DNA from: Streptomyces sp. NBC_01116
GTDB lineage: Bacteria; Actinomycetota; Actinomycetes; Streptomycetales; Streptomycetaceae
NCBI RefSeq assembly: GCF_041435495.1
Contig: NZ_CP108644.1
Location: forward strand, 7,797,501 to 7,861,500
Length of the DNA stretch: 64,000 nt
Direction of reading: 5' to 3'
Under the pieces are notes generated by a model that made no database searches, was not told the DNA's origin, and saw nothing but the letters and a program-made list of their open reading frames with translations. This document shows positions 34,676-43,304 of this stretch, in pieces. The first letter of the stretch is position 1. Each line of letters begins with the position of its first letter. The position numbers were made by a program, and so were the translations under genes.

Positions 34676-36745
34676 ATGGCCATCGTTCAACCCTTGCGGC
34701 GCAGACTCGGTTCCGTCACGGTCGTGTCGCTGCTGCTCGCCGTGCTGGCCCTGGTGCTCGGGCCGGTGCCCAGCTCCGCGGCACAGTCCAACTGGTGGGA
34801 GCCGACGACGCGGCCCGCCCCCGACTCGCAGATCGGTGTCACGGGCGAGCCCTTCAAGGGCACCGACGCACAGGGCCGCGTCCGGGGCTTCGTCGACGCC
34901 CACGACCACATCATGTCCAACGAGGGCTTCGGCGGCCGGCTGATCTGCGGCAAGCCGTACTCGGAGCGGGGCGTGGCCGACGCGCTCAAGGACTGCCCCG
35001 AGCACTACCCCGACGGCTCCCTCGCCGTCTTCGACATGATCACCAAGGGCGGCGACGGCAGGCACGACCCCGTCGGATGGCCCACGTTCAAGGACTGGCC
35101 CGCCCACGACTCGCTGACCCACCAGCAGAACTACTACGCCTGGATCGAGCGGGCCTGGCGCGGCGGCCAGCGCGTGTTGGTCAACGACCTGGTCACCAAC
35201 GGCGTGATCTGCTCGGTGTACTTCTTCAAGGACCGCGGCTGCGACGAGATGGACGCCATCCGTCTCGAGGCGAAGAAGACGTACGCGATGCAGGACTACA
35301 TCGACACGCTGTACGGCGGCCCGGGCAAGGGATTCTTCCGCATCGTCACCAGCAGCGCGCAGGCCCGACAGGTCGTCGAGCAGGGCAAGTTGGCCGTCGT
35401 CCTGGGAGTGGAGACCTCCGAGCCGTTCGGCTGCAAGCAGATCCTGGACGTCGCGCAGTGCAGCAGGGCGGACATCGACAAGGGCCTGGACGAGCTGAAG
35501 GAACTGGGCGTCAGCAGCATGTTCCTGTGCCACAAGTTCGACAACGCCCTGTGCGGCGTGCGCTACGACTCCGGTGCGCTCGGCACGGCCATCAACGTGG
35601 GCCAGTTCCTGTCGACGGGCACGTTCTGGAAGACGGAGACCTGTCGCGGACCGCAGCACGACAACCCCATCGGCAACGCGGCCGCGCCGCAGGCGGAGAA
35701 GCAGCTCCCGCAGGGCGTGGACGTCCCCTCGTACGACGCGGACGCGCAGTGCAACACCCGCGGGCTGACCGACCTGGGCGCGTACGCGGTGCGCGGCATG
35801 ATGAAGCGCGGCATGATGCTGGAGCTCGACCACATGAGCGTCAGGGCCGCAGGCCAGGCCTTCGACATCCTGGAGTCCGAGGCGTACCCGGGTGTCATCT
35901 CCTCGCACAGCTGGATGGACCTGGGCTGGACCGAACGCCTCTACAGGCTCGGCGGGTTCGCCGCGCAGTACATGGGTGCCTCCGAGGGGTTCATCGAGGA
36001 GGCCGAGCGCACGCGGGCGCTGCGCGAGAAGTACAAGGTTGGCTACGGCTACGGCACCGACATGAACGGCGTCGGCGGCTGGCCGGCCCCGCGCGGCGCG
36101 GACGCCCCGAACCCGGTGACGTACCCCTTCCGCGGCACGGACGGCGGCTCGGTCGTCGACAAGCTGACCACCGGATCGCGCACGTGGGACTTCAACACCG
36201 CCGGTGGCGCGCACTACGGCATGGTCCCGGACTGGATCGAGGACATCCGGAGGGTCGGCGGCCGGAAGGTCGTCGACGAGCTGTTCACGGGTGCCGAGTC
36301 CTACCTGCGCACCTGGGCCGGTTCCGAGGCGTACAGGCCCGGGGCGAACCTCGCCAAGGGGGCATCCGCCACGGCGTCCTCCTCGGAGTGGTGGAACCCC
36401 TTCGAGAGCTTCAAGCCCGACAGGGCGGTGGACGGCGACACGGGCACCCGCTGGGCCAGCGAGTGGAAGGACGACCAGTGGCTGCGGATCGACCTCGGAT
36501 CGGCGAAGCCGGTCGGGCGCGTCACCGTCGACTGGGAGGGGGCGTACGCGAAGTCGTACCGCGTCGAACTGTCGGACGACGGTTCCGACTGGAAGACGGT
36601 GTGGTCCACCGACGTCGGTGACGGCGGTCTGGACACGGCCCGCTTCGCCACGGCCCAGGCACGCTACGTACGCGTGAAGGGGCTGACGCGCGGCACCCAG
36701 TGGGGCTACTCGCTGCGCGAGGTCGCCGTCCACGCCGCCGGCTGA
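34676..36745 (+). CDS. Secreted amidohydrolase-like protein with C-terminal discoidin (F5/8 type C) domain
   Basis: A 689-residue exported protein. The signal peptide is about residues 1-36 (ends PVPSSAAQ). A metal-dependent hydrolase-like region covers about 60-540, with GFVDAHDHIMSNEGFGG giving the HxH motif, LELDHMS and SSHSW further metal-site candidates, and GYGTDMNG late in the barrel; its overall shape recalls membrane dipeptidase (M19) relatives. A discoidin/F5-8C (CBM32-like) domain covers about 555-688 (AVDGDTGTRWASEW, QWLRIDLGSAKPVGRVTVDW), which often binds galactosides. The ATG has AAGGAG 6 nt upstream. Position before an alpha-galactosidase gene and a shared operator suggest sugar-linked regulation. 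The substrate is unknown. Confidence 0.8.
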   Translation: MAIVQPLRRRLGSVTVVSLLLAVLALVLGPVPSSAAQSNWWEPTTRPAPDSQIGVTGEPFKGTDAQGRVRGFVDAHDHIMSNEGFGGRLICGKPYSERGVADALKDCPEHYPDGSLAVFDMITKGGDGRHDPVGWPTFKDWPAHDSLTHQQNYYAWIERAWRGGQRVLVNDLVTNGVICSVYFFKDRGCDEMDAIRLEAKKTYAMQDYIDTLYGGPGKGFFRIVTSSAQARQVVEQGKLAVVLGVETSEPFGCKQILDVAQCSRADIDKGLDELKELGVSSMFLCHKFDNALCGVRYDSGALGTAINVGQFLSTGTFWKTETCRGPQHDNPIGNAAAPQAEKQLPQGVDVPSYDADAQCNTRGLTDLGAYAVRGMMKRGMMLELDHMSVRAAGQAFDILESEAYPGVISSHSWMDLGWTERLYRLGGFAAQYMGASEGFIEEAERTRALREKYKVGYGYGTDMNGVGGWPAPRGADAPNPVTYPFRGTDGGSVVDKLTTGSRTWDFNTAGGAHYGMVPDWIEDIRRVGGRKVVDELFTGAESYLRTWAGSEAYRPGANLAKGASATASSSEWWNPFESFKPDRAVDGDTGTRWASEWKDDQWLRIDLGSAKPVGRVTVDWEGAYAKSYRVELSDDGSDWKTVWSTDVGDGGLDTARFATAQARYVRVKGLTRGTQWGYSLREVAVHAAG

Positions 36746-36780
36746 GGCGGTACAGCACAGGCCGGCCGGATCAGCGCGCC

Positions 36781-36860
36781 TGCGTAATCCGGCCGGTCGC
36801 GGCGACCTCTGCCTGATCCGCCCGGTCGCGGCGGCTCCTGCATAATCCGCCCGGCGCCGG
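36781..36860. repeat. Three tandem imperfect 29-bp repeats
   Basis: Copies start at 36781, 36810 and 36839 with an exact 29-nt period. Each begins TGCNTRATCCG and continues with CCGGTCGCGGCG in the first two, while the third is cut after CCGGCGCCGG. They fill the gap between the amidohydrolase and the alpha-galactosidase remnant. They are neither CRISPR-like nor coding. Confidence 0.75.
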
Positions 36861-36906
36861 CGCGCCGTCGACGACCGGCCGGACCCCCTCACCTTCGAGG
36901 ATGCGC

Positions 36907-38313
36907 GTGATCACCTACGACTCCGCCGCCCGCCTCTGGCTGCTGTGCACGCCCGGCACCGCCTACGCCTTCCGCCTCGACGCCGACGACGTCCCCCGGC
37001 ACGTGCACTGGGGCCGTCCGCTGAGCCTGGAGCAGGCCGTCGCCGTCGCGGCCGACCTGCCCGCCGAGGATCCCGGCGGCGACGACCCGGGGGGCGAGGA
37101 GTTCGCGGTCGAGGGCGGCCTGCGCTTCGGGGCGCCGTCGCTGACCGTCCGGTTCGCCGACGGGGTCCGCGGCTTCGCGTGGCGGTTCGTCTCGCACGCG
37201 GTCGAGGACGGCCGGCTCACGCTCTCCTTCACCGACCGCGTCCGCTGCCTCTCCCTCGACCTGAACTACCGGATCCGGGACGGCCACGACCAGATCGAGC
37301 GGTGGGCCGTCCTCACCGCGGGCGAGCAGGTGGACGTCCTGCGCCTCGACTCCGCCGCCTGGACGCTGCCCGCCCGCGACGACTACCGGGTCAGCCACGT
37401 GGTGGGGGAGTGGGGCCGGGAGTTCCAGCTCCGGCGCGACCATGTGCCGGTCGGGGAGAGCGTGTTCACCAGCCGCCTGGGCATCACGGGCCAGCACGCG
37501 GGGCCCTGGCTGATGCTCGACGCGGGGGACGCCGCCGAGGAACACGGCGAGGTGTGGAGCGCGGCTCTCGCCTGGAGCGGCAGCCGCCGCATCACCGTGC
37601 GCCGCGATCCGTACGGCCGTGCCTCCTGGACCGGCGGGTTCGGCCACGAGGGTCTGGTCTGGAAGCTGGCCGCCGGCGAGCACCTGGAGACCCCTGTCTT
37701 CACCGGCCTCTACGCCCCCGACGGCTTCGGCGGCACCAGCCGCCGCTGGCACGCCTTCGTCGAAGGGGAGGTGCTGCCGGCCCGTCCGGCCGAACGCCCG
37801 CTGATCTTCAACTCGTGGGAGGCGACCGGGTTCGACATCGGTGAGAAGCAGCAGAGACAACTGGCCGGCCTGGCCGCGGGCCTCGGCGTCGAGGTGTTCG
37901 TCGTGGACGACGCCTGGTTCGGCGCGCGTACCGGCGATGCGGCCGGGCTGGGCGACTGGTGGCCCAACCCCGACCGGTTCCCCCAGGGCCTCGGCCCGCT
38001 CGCCGACCGTGTACGCGCCCTGGGCATGGGCTTCGGACTGTGGGTCGAGCCCGAGGCGGTCAACCCCGACAGCGACCTCTTCCGCAACCACCCCGACCGG
38101 ATCCTGAGTCAGGACGGCCGCACCCGCACGCAGCGCCGCAACCAGCACGTGCTGAACTTCGCCCGGCGCGACGTCCGTGAGTGGGCGGTCGAATGGCTGG
38201 TCAGGACCGTCACCGAGCTGGACGTGGTCTTCCTGAAATGGGACATGAACCGGCCCTTCAGCGAGGCGGGGCAGCCCGGCGCCACCGACCCCGACCGTGT
38301 GTGGATCGAGCAC
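36907..38313 (+). pseudogene. Truncated GH36 alpha-galactosidase gene
   Basis: About 469 residues of a GH36 alpha-galactosidase are intact: the N-terminal beta-supersandwich (1-290) and the start of the TIM barrel (PLIFNSWEATGFD, VFVVDDAWFG, GFGLWVEPEAVN). The nucleophile lies in LKWDMNR (Asp446). Homology ends abruptly at DPDRVWIEH (38313). The part that should carry the acid/base Asp is gone and the sequence passes directly into a transporter gene in another frame. The frame itself stays open to 39441, so no stop marks the break. GTG at 36907 is preferred because GAGG lies 7 nt upstream, while the ATG at 36901 touches it. Probably inactive. Confidence 0.85.
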
Positions 38314-38314
38314 C

Positions 38315-38761
38315 GAGGACGGCCTGCTCATCGTGATCGGCGTCAACAGCGTGGCCACGATCTCCACGGTCGTCCTCAGCGGCTGGCTCTCCGACCGGCT
38401 CGGCAGACGACGCATGCTGGTCTTCCTCGGCGGCCTGACGATGGCCGTCGCCGCTGTTCCGCTCGCCCTGTCGCCCACGTGGACCATGACGCTCATCGCG
38501 GCCGTCATCCTGGGCCTCGGCTACGGCGTCTACCTGGCCGTCGACACCGCCCTGGTCACCGAGGTGCTCCCGGCGTCGGCGGACCGCGGCAAGGACATGG
38601 CCCTCGCCAACCTGATGACGTCCCTGCCGTACGTGCTCGTCCCCCCGATCGCCTCGCTCGTGCTCGAAGGCCCGGGCGGCTACAGCTCGCTGTTCCTGTG
38701 CTCGGCGGCCATGTCGGCGCTCGGCGCGGTGCTGGTCTGGCGAGTCAAGTCCATCCGCTGA
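38315..38761 (+). pseudogene. 3' half of an MFS transporter gene
   Basis: About 148 residues of the C-terminal half of a major facilitator transporter. They begin in mid-protein at EDGLLIVIGVNS, keep the loop GWLSDRLGRRRMLVFLGG and about five hydrophobic helices, and end ALGAVLVWRVKSIR. The N-terminal six helices are missing. The upstream DNA is the alpha-galactosidase gene in a different frame, so one deletion removed the end of that gene and the start of this one. A GTG at 38297 could initiate a fragment but has no ribosome site. It was probably the sugar permease of this locus. Confidence 0.82.
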
Positions 38762-38787
38762 AGGCCCTGCTGGCGGTAAGTCACTAT

Positions 38788-39408
38788 CTAGAGCCGGTCG
38801 CTCAAGTAGCAGTTGAGGACGCGCTTGCACTCGGCGATCAGCTGGGGGTCGCCCTGCGGGTCGCTGCGGAAGGCCAGTTGCAGCACGCCGTCCGCGCACT
38901 CCAGGGCCACCCGCAGGGCGAGTTCCAGTTCGGCGTCGTCCTCGACGCCGGTCAGGGAGGCGGTCAGCGCGCGCAACTGTCCGGCGACCGCGGTGTTGTT
39001 GTCCCGGCCCGGCTCCAGGGTGTGGTCCTGGCCCACCGCGCCGAAGTCGACCACGCCGAACCCGGTGATCGTGCGCCGCATGGCCACGAACTCGTCGACG
39101 GTCACCTCCACCATCCCCGCGACCCCGTCGGGCGCCTCGCGCTCGAGGCGCTCGGTGACCCGCCCCAGGAAGGACTCCAGGTTGCGGGCGGCCAGCGCGC
39201 CGACCAGCCCCTCCCGGTCGGAGAAGAACTGGTAGAGCGTACCGATCGGCACTCCGGCCCGGCGCGCCACCTCCTTGGTGGTCAGCGCGGAGTAGCCGAC
39301 CTCGTCGAGGAGTTCGGCGCAGGCGTCAAGGAGCCGTTCGAAGCGTTCGAGGCTGCGCTTCTGGACCGGCAGCCGACGCGGCGTCCCTGTAGTGCGGTCT
39401 TGGTTCAC
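38788..39408 (-). CDS. TetR/AcrR-family transcriptional regulator
   Basis: A 206-residue repressor-type protein. The N-terminal HTH is at about residues 20-65 (RLLDACAELLDEVGYSALTTKEVARRAGVPIGTLYQFF split over helices 1-4), and the ligand-binding helical domain runs from 70 to the end. It is transcribed divergently from the GH1 gene, with a strong palindrome in the 61-nt gap. A near copy of that palindrome precedes the amidohydrolase gene 4.7 kb away. A beta-glucoside or related sugar is the plausible inducer, but nothing in the ligand domain shows it. It is convergent with the transporter remnant. Confidence 0.9.
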   Translation of the reverse strand: MNQDRTTGTPRRLPVQKRSLERFERLLDACAELLDEVGYSALTTKEVARRAGVPIGTLYQFFSDREGLVGALAARNLESFLGRVTERLEREAPDGVAGMVEVTVDEFVAMRRTITGFGVVDFGAVGQDHTLEPGRDNNTAVAGQLRALTASLTGVEDDAELELALRVALECADGVLQLAFRSDPQGDPQLIAECKRVLNCYLSDRL

Positions 39409-39434
39409 GCTTCCATCATCCCATCGAACCGATT

Positions 39435-39455
39435 AACATGAGCACGACTCATGTT
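39435..39455. promoter_or_regulatory. Palindromic operator between TetR and GH1 genes
   Basis: Perfect 8-bp arms AACATGAG and CTCATGTT around CACGA, ending just before the GH1 ribosome site GAGGGGG and 27 nt from the TetR start. Size and place fit a TetR autoregulatory operator. It shares ATGAGC-N-CG-N-CTCA with the site at 34646. Confidence 0.72.
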
Positions 39456-39469
39456 TGAGGGGGTTGTGC

Positions 39470-40810
39470 GTGACACTGAACCATCTGCCCGCGGACTTCG
39501 TCTGGGGCGCTTCGACGGCGTCGTACCAGATCGAGGGCGCCACCCAGGAGGACGGTCGCGGACCATCGGTCTGGGACACCTTCACCGCCCGCCCGGGCGT
39601 GATCCGCGACGGCCACACCGGCGAGGTGGCCTGCGATCACTACCACCGGTACGAGCAGGACCTCGACCTGATGGCCGAGGCGGGCCTCACCGGCTACCGC
39701 TTCTCCATCGCCTGGCCGCGGATCCAGCCCACCGGCAGGGGCGAGGCCAACATCAAGGGCCTGGACTTCTACGACCGTCTGGTCGACGGCCTGCTGTCCC
39801 GCGGCGTCGAACCCGTCCCGACCCTCTTCCACTGGGACCTCCCGCAAGCCCTGGAGGACGAGGGAGGCTGGCTGAACCGCGACACGGCGTACCGCTTCGC
39901 CGAGTACGCCGCGATCGCGGCCGACCGGCTCGGCGACCGCGTCCGTACCTGGATCACGCTCAACGAACCGTTCATCCATATGGTCTGGGGCTACGGCCTG
40001 GGCACCCACGCGCCCGGCCGCACCCTGTTCCTGGACTGCCTGCCGGTCGCCCACCACCAACTGCTCGGCCACGGCCTGGCACTGCGGGAGCTGCGCGGCC
40101 GCGGGCTGCGGGCGATGATCTCCAACAACTGCACCCCGGTCCGGCCCGCCTCTGACGCCCCGGCCGACCACGCCGCCGCGCAGGCCTACGACAACCTGCA
40201 CAACCGCCTCTTCAACGACCCGATCCTCACGGGCACGTACCCCGACCTGACGGCCTTCGGCGCGAACACCTCCCTCGACGCCTGGATCCAGGACGGCGAC
40301 CTGGACCTCATATCGGCCCCCCTGGACGCCCTGGGCGTCAACTACTACAACCCCACGCGCATCCAGGCTCCGGCGACTCCTGACGGCCTCCCTTTCGAGG
40401 AGGCCCCCATCGAGGGCTACCGCCGCACAGCCTTCGACTGGCCGGTGGTCCCCGACGGCCTACGAGAGCTCCTCGTCACCCTCAAGGACCGCTACCCGAC
40501 CACCCTCCCGCCCCTCTACATCACAGAGAACGGCTGCTCAACCGAAGACGTCCTCACCCCTGACGGAAAGATCCTCGACCCGGACCGCATCGACTACCTG
40601 GAAACCCACCTCCAGGCCGTCGACACCGCGGTAGCCCAGGGTGTGGACGTACGCGGCTACTTCACCTGGACCCTCCTCGACAACTTCGAATGGGCCGAGG
40701 GCTACCACCAGCGCTTCGGCCTGGTCCACGTGGACCACGAGACGCAGGTCCGCACCCCGAAGGCGTCCTTCGCCTGGTATCGCGACCTCATCCGCGCCCA
40801 ACGGGGTTAG
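39470..40810 (+). CDS. GH1 family beta-glucosidase
   Basis: A 446-residue cytosolic beta-glucosidase/6-phospho-type GH1 barrel. The acid/base Glu166 is in TLNEP and the nucleophile Glu353 in ITENG. The N-terminal GH1 signature FVWGASTASYQIEGA and the HWDLPQAL motif are intact, and the C-terminal FTWTLLDNFEWAEGY binds the glucose. It hydrolyses short beta-glucosides such as cellobiose, presumably after uptake. GTG at 39470 is the start because GAGGGGG lies 6 nt upstream, while an in-frame TTG at 39455 lies inside the operator. Divergent from TetR, which probably represses it. Its former partners (alpha-galactosidase, transporter) are broken nearby. Confidence 0.92.
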   Translation: MTLNHLPADFVWGASTASYQIEGATQEDGRGPSVWDTFTARPGVIRDGHTGEVACDHYHRYEQDLDLMAEAGLTGYRFSIAWPRIQPTGRGEANIKGLDFYDRLVDGLLSRGVEPVPTLFHWDLPQALEDEGGWLNRDTAYRFAEYAAIAADRLGDRVRTWITLNEPFIHMVWGYGLGTHAPGRTLFLDCLPVAHHQLLGHGLALRELRGRGLRAMISNNCTPVRPASDAPADHAAAQAYDNLHNRLFNDPILTGTYPDLTAFGANTSLDAWIQDGDLDLISAPLDALGVNYYNPTRIQAPATPDGLPFEEAPIEGYRRTAFDWPVVPDGLRELLVTLKDRYPTTLPPLYITENGCSTEDVLTPDGKILDPDRIDYLETHLQAVDTAVAQGVDVRGYFTWTLLDNFEWAEGYHQRFGLVHVDHETQVRTPKASFAWYRDLIRAQRG

Positions 40811-40868
40811 AGGGGCTTCCACGGGCGGGGGCTCCGGGCAGCGCCAGAAGCGTCAGCCGACACTGGGC

Positions 40869-40892
40869 GAGGGCGAGGGCGAGGGCGAGGGC
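40869..40892. repeat. GAGGGC tandem repeat
   Basis: Four perfect GAGGGC hexamers in the 331-nt gap between the GH1 gene and panD, followed by a degenerate GGGAGGGC. Confidence 0.7.
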
Positions 40893-40913
40893 GGGAGGGC
40901 GCGACCTCCCGCG

Positions 40914-40934
40914 TGCCTGATGGCTCATCAGGCA
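40914..40934. promoter_or_regulatory. Perfect palindrome between GH1 and panD
   Basis: Arms TGCCTGATG and CATCAGGCA surround GCT, 103 nt after the GH1 stop and 208 nt before panD. It could be a regulator's operator or a terminator hairpin with a tight loop. The lower GC content and short centre favour protein binding, but this is undecided. Confidence 0.45.
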
Positions 40935-41141
40935 AGTCGGGATCCGGTCAGGAGGAGTTCCCGCGCGTTCCGGGCGATTGTCCCAACAGGCGCCGGTGCG
41001 AAGGGACAGCCCAGGTAGAAAGCCGCCTCGCCCGGCCGGAGCGATGTTCCTCACCGATATCGAACGGGGGTGTCGGTGTAAGGTCGAGAACGCCCTTGAC
41101 CTGCACAAAGCAGGCAGGGAGCCGTCTTCGAGGAGTCCCGA

Positions 41142-41567
41142 ATGCTGCGCACTCTGTTCAAGTCCAAGATCCACCGGGCCACCGTCACCCAGGCCGACCT
41201 GCACTACGTCGGTTCCGTGACGGTCGACGCCGCCCTGATGGAGGCCGCCGACCTGCTGCCCGGTGAGCTGGTCCATATCGTTGACATCGACAACGGTGCC
41301 CGCCTGGAGACGTACGTCATCGAAGGAGAGCGCGGCTCCGGTGTCATCGGGATCAACGGCGCGGCAGCGCACCTCGTGCACCCCGGAGACCTGGTCATCC
41401 TGATCAGCTACGCACAGGTCGACGACGCGGAGGCCCGGACCTTCGTGCCGCGGGTCGTGCACGTGGACGCGGACAACCGGATCGTGGCGCTCGGCTCCGA
41501 TGCCTCGGCGCCGGTTCCCGGGACCCGTACGGAGCGGAGCCCGCAGGCCGTCGTCGCGGGCGGCTGA
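41142..41567 (+). CDS. panD: Aspartate 1-decarboxylase
   Basis: A 141-residue pyruvoyl enzyme that makes beta-alanine from aspartate for pantothenate and coenzyme A. The self-cleavage site Gly24-Ser25 is in YVGSVT, which yields the pyruvoyl group. The double-psi barrel landmarks ATVTQADLHYVGS, ETYVIEGERGSG and INGAAAHLVHPGDLVILISYA are all present, including the invariant GAAA turn. The ATG follows GAGGAG. In Streptomyces panD often stands apart from panB/panC, as here. The short GNAT gene downstream may be cotranscribed (61-nt gap). Confidence 0.95.
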   Translation: MLRTLFKSKIHRATVTQADLHYVGSVTVDAALMEAADLLPGELVHIVDIDNGARLETYVIEGERGSGVIGINGAAAHLVHPGDLVILISYAQVDDAEARTFVPRVVHVDADNRIVALGSDASAPVPGTRTERSPQAVVAGG

Positions 41568-41628
41568 TGTCGCCGTCCGTGTTCCCGGGCGAGCACCGTC
41601 CATGTTCACGAACGAGAAAGCAGGAGCC

Positions 41629-41982
41629 ATGGCCGAGAAAGCAGCGGTAGAGATCAGGGACGACCGGGAGCACGGCGGTCTCGTGGCGTACGAGGACGGC
41701 AAGCCGGCCGGGACCATCGCGTACTTCGTCATGGACCCGGCTCCCGGCGCGCTGGTGGCCGTCCACACCGTCGTCCGGCCCGAACACGAGGGCAAGGGCA
41801 TCGCGGGGGCGCTCGTCCGGGAGTTCTACACCATGGCCGCCCGCGAGGGAGTCCCCGTCGTTCCGCTGTGCCCGTACGCGGCGAAGTGGGCGCAGCGTCA
41901 CCCGGAGGAGGCTCCCGAAGCGTCGGCCGAGCTCGTCGAGGAGGCGGAGCGGCAGCTCAGGAGCCACCCCGAGCTGTTCTGA
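41629..41982 (+). CDS. Small GNAT-like N-acetyltransferase (YidJ/COG2388 type)
   Basis: A 117-residue acetyltransferase-like protein of the short COG2388 group: IRDDREHGGLVAYEDGKPAGTIAYF forms the first strands, VRPEHEGKGIAGALVREF is the acetyl-CoA-binding motif A, and VPLCPYAAKWAQRHPEE is the conserved CPYA...HPE ending. It may acetylate small molecules, but function in the family is not established. An ATG at 41602 in frame is an alternative start. The ATG at 41629 is preferred because AGGAG precedes it, although closely, and homologous sequence starts there. It follows panD in the same direction. Confidence 0.8.
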   Translation: MAEKAAVEIRDDREHGGLVAYEDGKPAGTIAYFVMDPAPGALVAVHTVVRPEHEGKGIAGALVREFYTMAAREGVPVVPLCPYAAKWAQRHPEEAPEASAELVEEAERQLRSHPELF

Positions 41983-42053
41983 GGTCCACGGCCGGCGCGG
42001 ACGCGGCGGGCGGCGTTCGGGAGAGTCCGCCGTCCGCCGTCCCTCGCTTCCCG

Positions 42054-42824
42054 TCACGCGCTCAGTTCCGTGGCCGCCCCGCTCCTGGGCGCGAGGTCGT
42101 GGCGGATGTACCACTCGGTGCCCAGCACCTCGCGCTGAACCGCCGGAGGCAGAGCGGCGATCCGGCCGGGCGCGGCTCCTCGTTCCACCTCGCTGCGGTG
42201 CGCGAGGATCGCGGCCAGCTTCTGCGGAAGCCAGGGACCGACGTCGACGGTCGTGGTGATCCAGGCGTCCTCCGAGCAGTACAGCGCGTCGGTCGGGGTT
42301 CCCGGCCGGGCCAGCCGGCCGCCCACCGGGACGGCCGCCGAGCGGGGGTGCGTGGCGAGGTGAAGGGCGCTCGGCTGCCAGGGATCACCGGAGCCGGGAC
42401 GGTAGAGGGGGAGGCCGGCCGCCCGGACCGCCAGTGCGGTGATCCGGTGGGCGTGCACGTGGTCGGGGTGGCCGGTCATGCCTCCGTAGGCGTCCGTCGT
42501 GATCACGATCTCCGGCCGGACGTCACGGATATGGCCGACGACTGCCTCCACGGCCTCGTCCAGCGGAGCGTCGAGGAACCGGGGGCGGCCAGGTGCCGAC
42601 TCAGGCACGCGGGCGTCCGCGTAGCCGAGGAGGCGTGGGGCGCCCGCGCCCAGGGCGTCGAGGGCCTCGGCGAGTTCGGCGGCTCGGCGGGTGTCCGCCG
42701 CCTAGGTCGCCGTGACCACCGCGGTCCGGGCGCCGGCGGCCGCGTGCTGGGCGAGGACGCCTCCGCAGAACAGGGACTCGTCGTCCGGATGGGCGTGGAC
42801 GGCGAGAAGGCTCGGCAGGGGCAT
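42054..42824 (-). pseudogene. PIG-L (MshB/LmbE-like) deacetylase gene interrupted by one TAG codon
   Basis: A single frame encodes a zinc-dependent N-acetylglucosamine deacetylase of the PIG-L family. Residues 10-16 give HAHPDDE and the second zinc motif HPDHVHAHR is in the middle, with ALYCSEDAW and TEWYIRHD later. Codon 41 (42704-42702) is TAG, in the position just after VTAT. The frame resumes as AADTRRAAELAEALDALG without any shift. Members usually have Trp here, so TGG to TAG is the simplest history. A restart at 42608 would lack the first zinc motif. Either a recent nonsense mutation or a base error. Proteins of this family act in mycothiol or sugar metabolism. Confidence 0.83.
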
Positions 42825-43048
42825 GAGGGACACCTTTCGCGTCGACGGCGCCGGTCGTGGAACCGGCAGGATCCGGCGGGGTCCGGGCACTTCGCCGGAT
42901 CCTGCCCACTCGGTACGGCCCGGCGCCCACGGGCCCGCGCCGCTGCCGCCCGGTGCCAGGTGTGGACTCGGCAGGCGCGGGCAGCCGCTCCGGGAGACGG
43001 TGGAGGAAAGCTTCATCTGACCATTTCGTGCCGTTCTGGAGGATCGCG

Positions 43049-43261
43049 ATGACCCACCCGTACCCCGACCCCGTACCGCCCTCGCCGACGCCTCCGCCCG
43101 TACCGGGCCCGCCCACTCCGGTGCCCGGTCCGCCGCCCGTGCCGCCGGGTCCCGGTCCGGTGCCGCCCGGGCCCGCGCCCGACCCGATCCCGCAGCCGCC
43201 CGCGCCGGGCCCGGACCCCGTACCGGATCCGGAGCCCGAGCCGCAGCCCGCCGGGACGTGA
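43049..43261 (+). CDS. Proline-rich 70-residue protein
   Basis: A short protein made almost entirely of Pro, Val, Gly and Asp/Glu: it opens MTHPYPDPVPPSPTPPP, then repeats PGP/PVPG units, and ends in acidic PDPEPEPQP. There is no signal peptide or membrane segment. The ATG has GGAGG with 6-nt spacing, which makes it a credible gene despite low complexity. It would be an extended, disordered polypeptide. Similar proline-rich small proteins occur in Streptomyces without known function. It lies just upstream of a block of 13-bp tandem repeats. Confidence 0.6.
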   Translation: MTHPYPDPVPPSPTPPPVPGPPTPVPGPPPVPPGPGPVPPGPAPDPIPQPPAPGPDPVPDPEPEPQPAGT

Positions 43262-43304
43262 TCGGGGGCCGGGTCCGGGGCCGGTTCCGACCGGTGCCGG
43301 GGCC

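Noticed and set aside
36781..36860. CRISPR array or attachment site
   Set aside because: 29-bp units abut without spacers, and there is no integrase or tRNA nearby.
38314..39441. Continuation of the alpha-galactosidase frame to give 846 residues
   Set aside because: After 38313 the translation is shadow sequence of the MFS remnant and antisense of TetR; not a real fusion protein.
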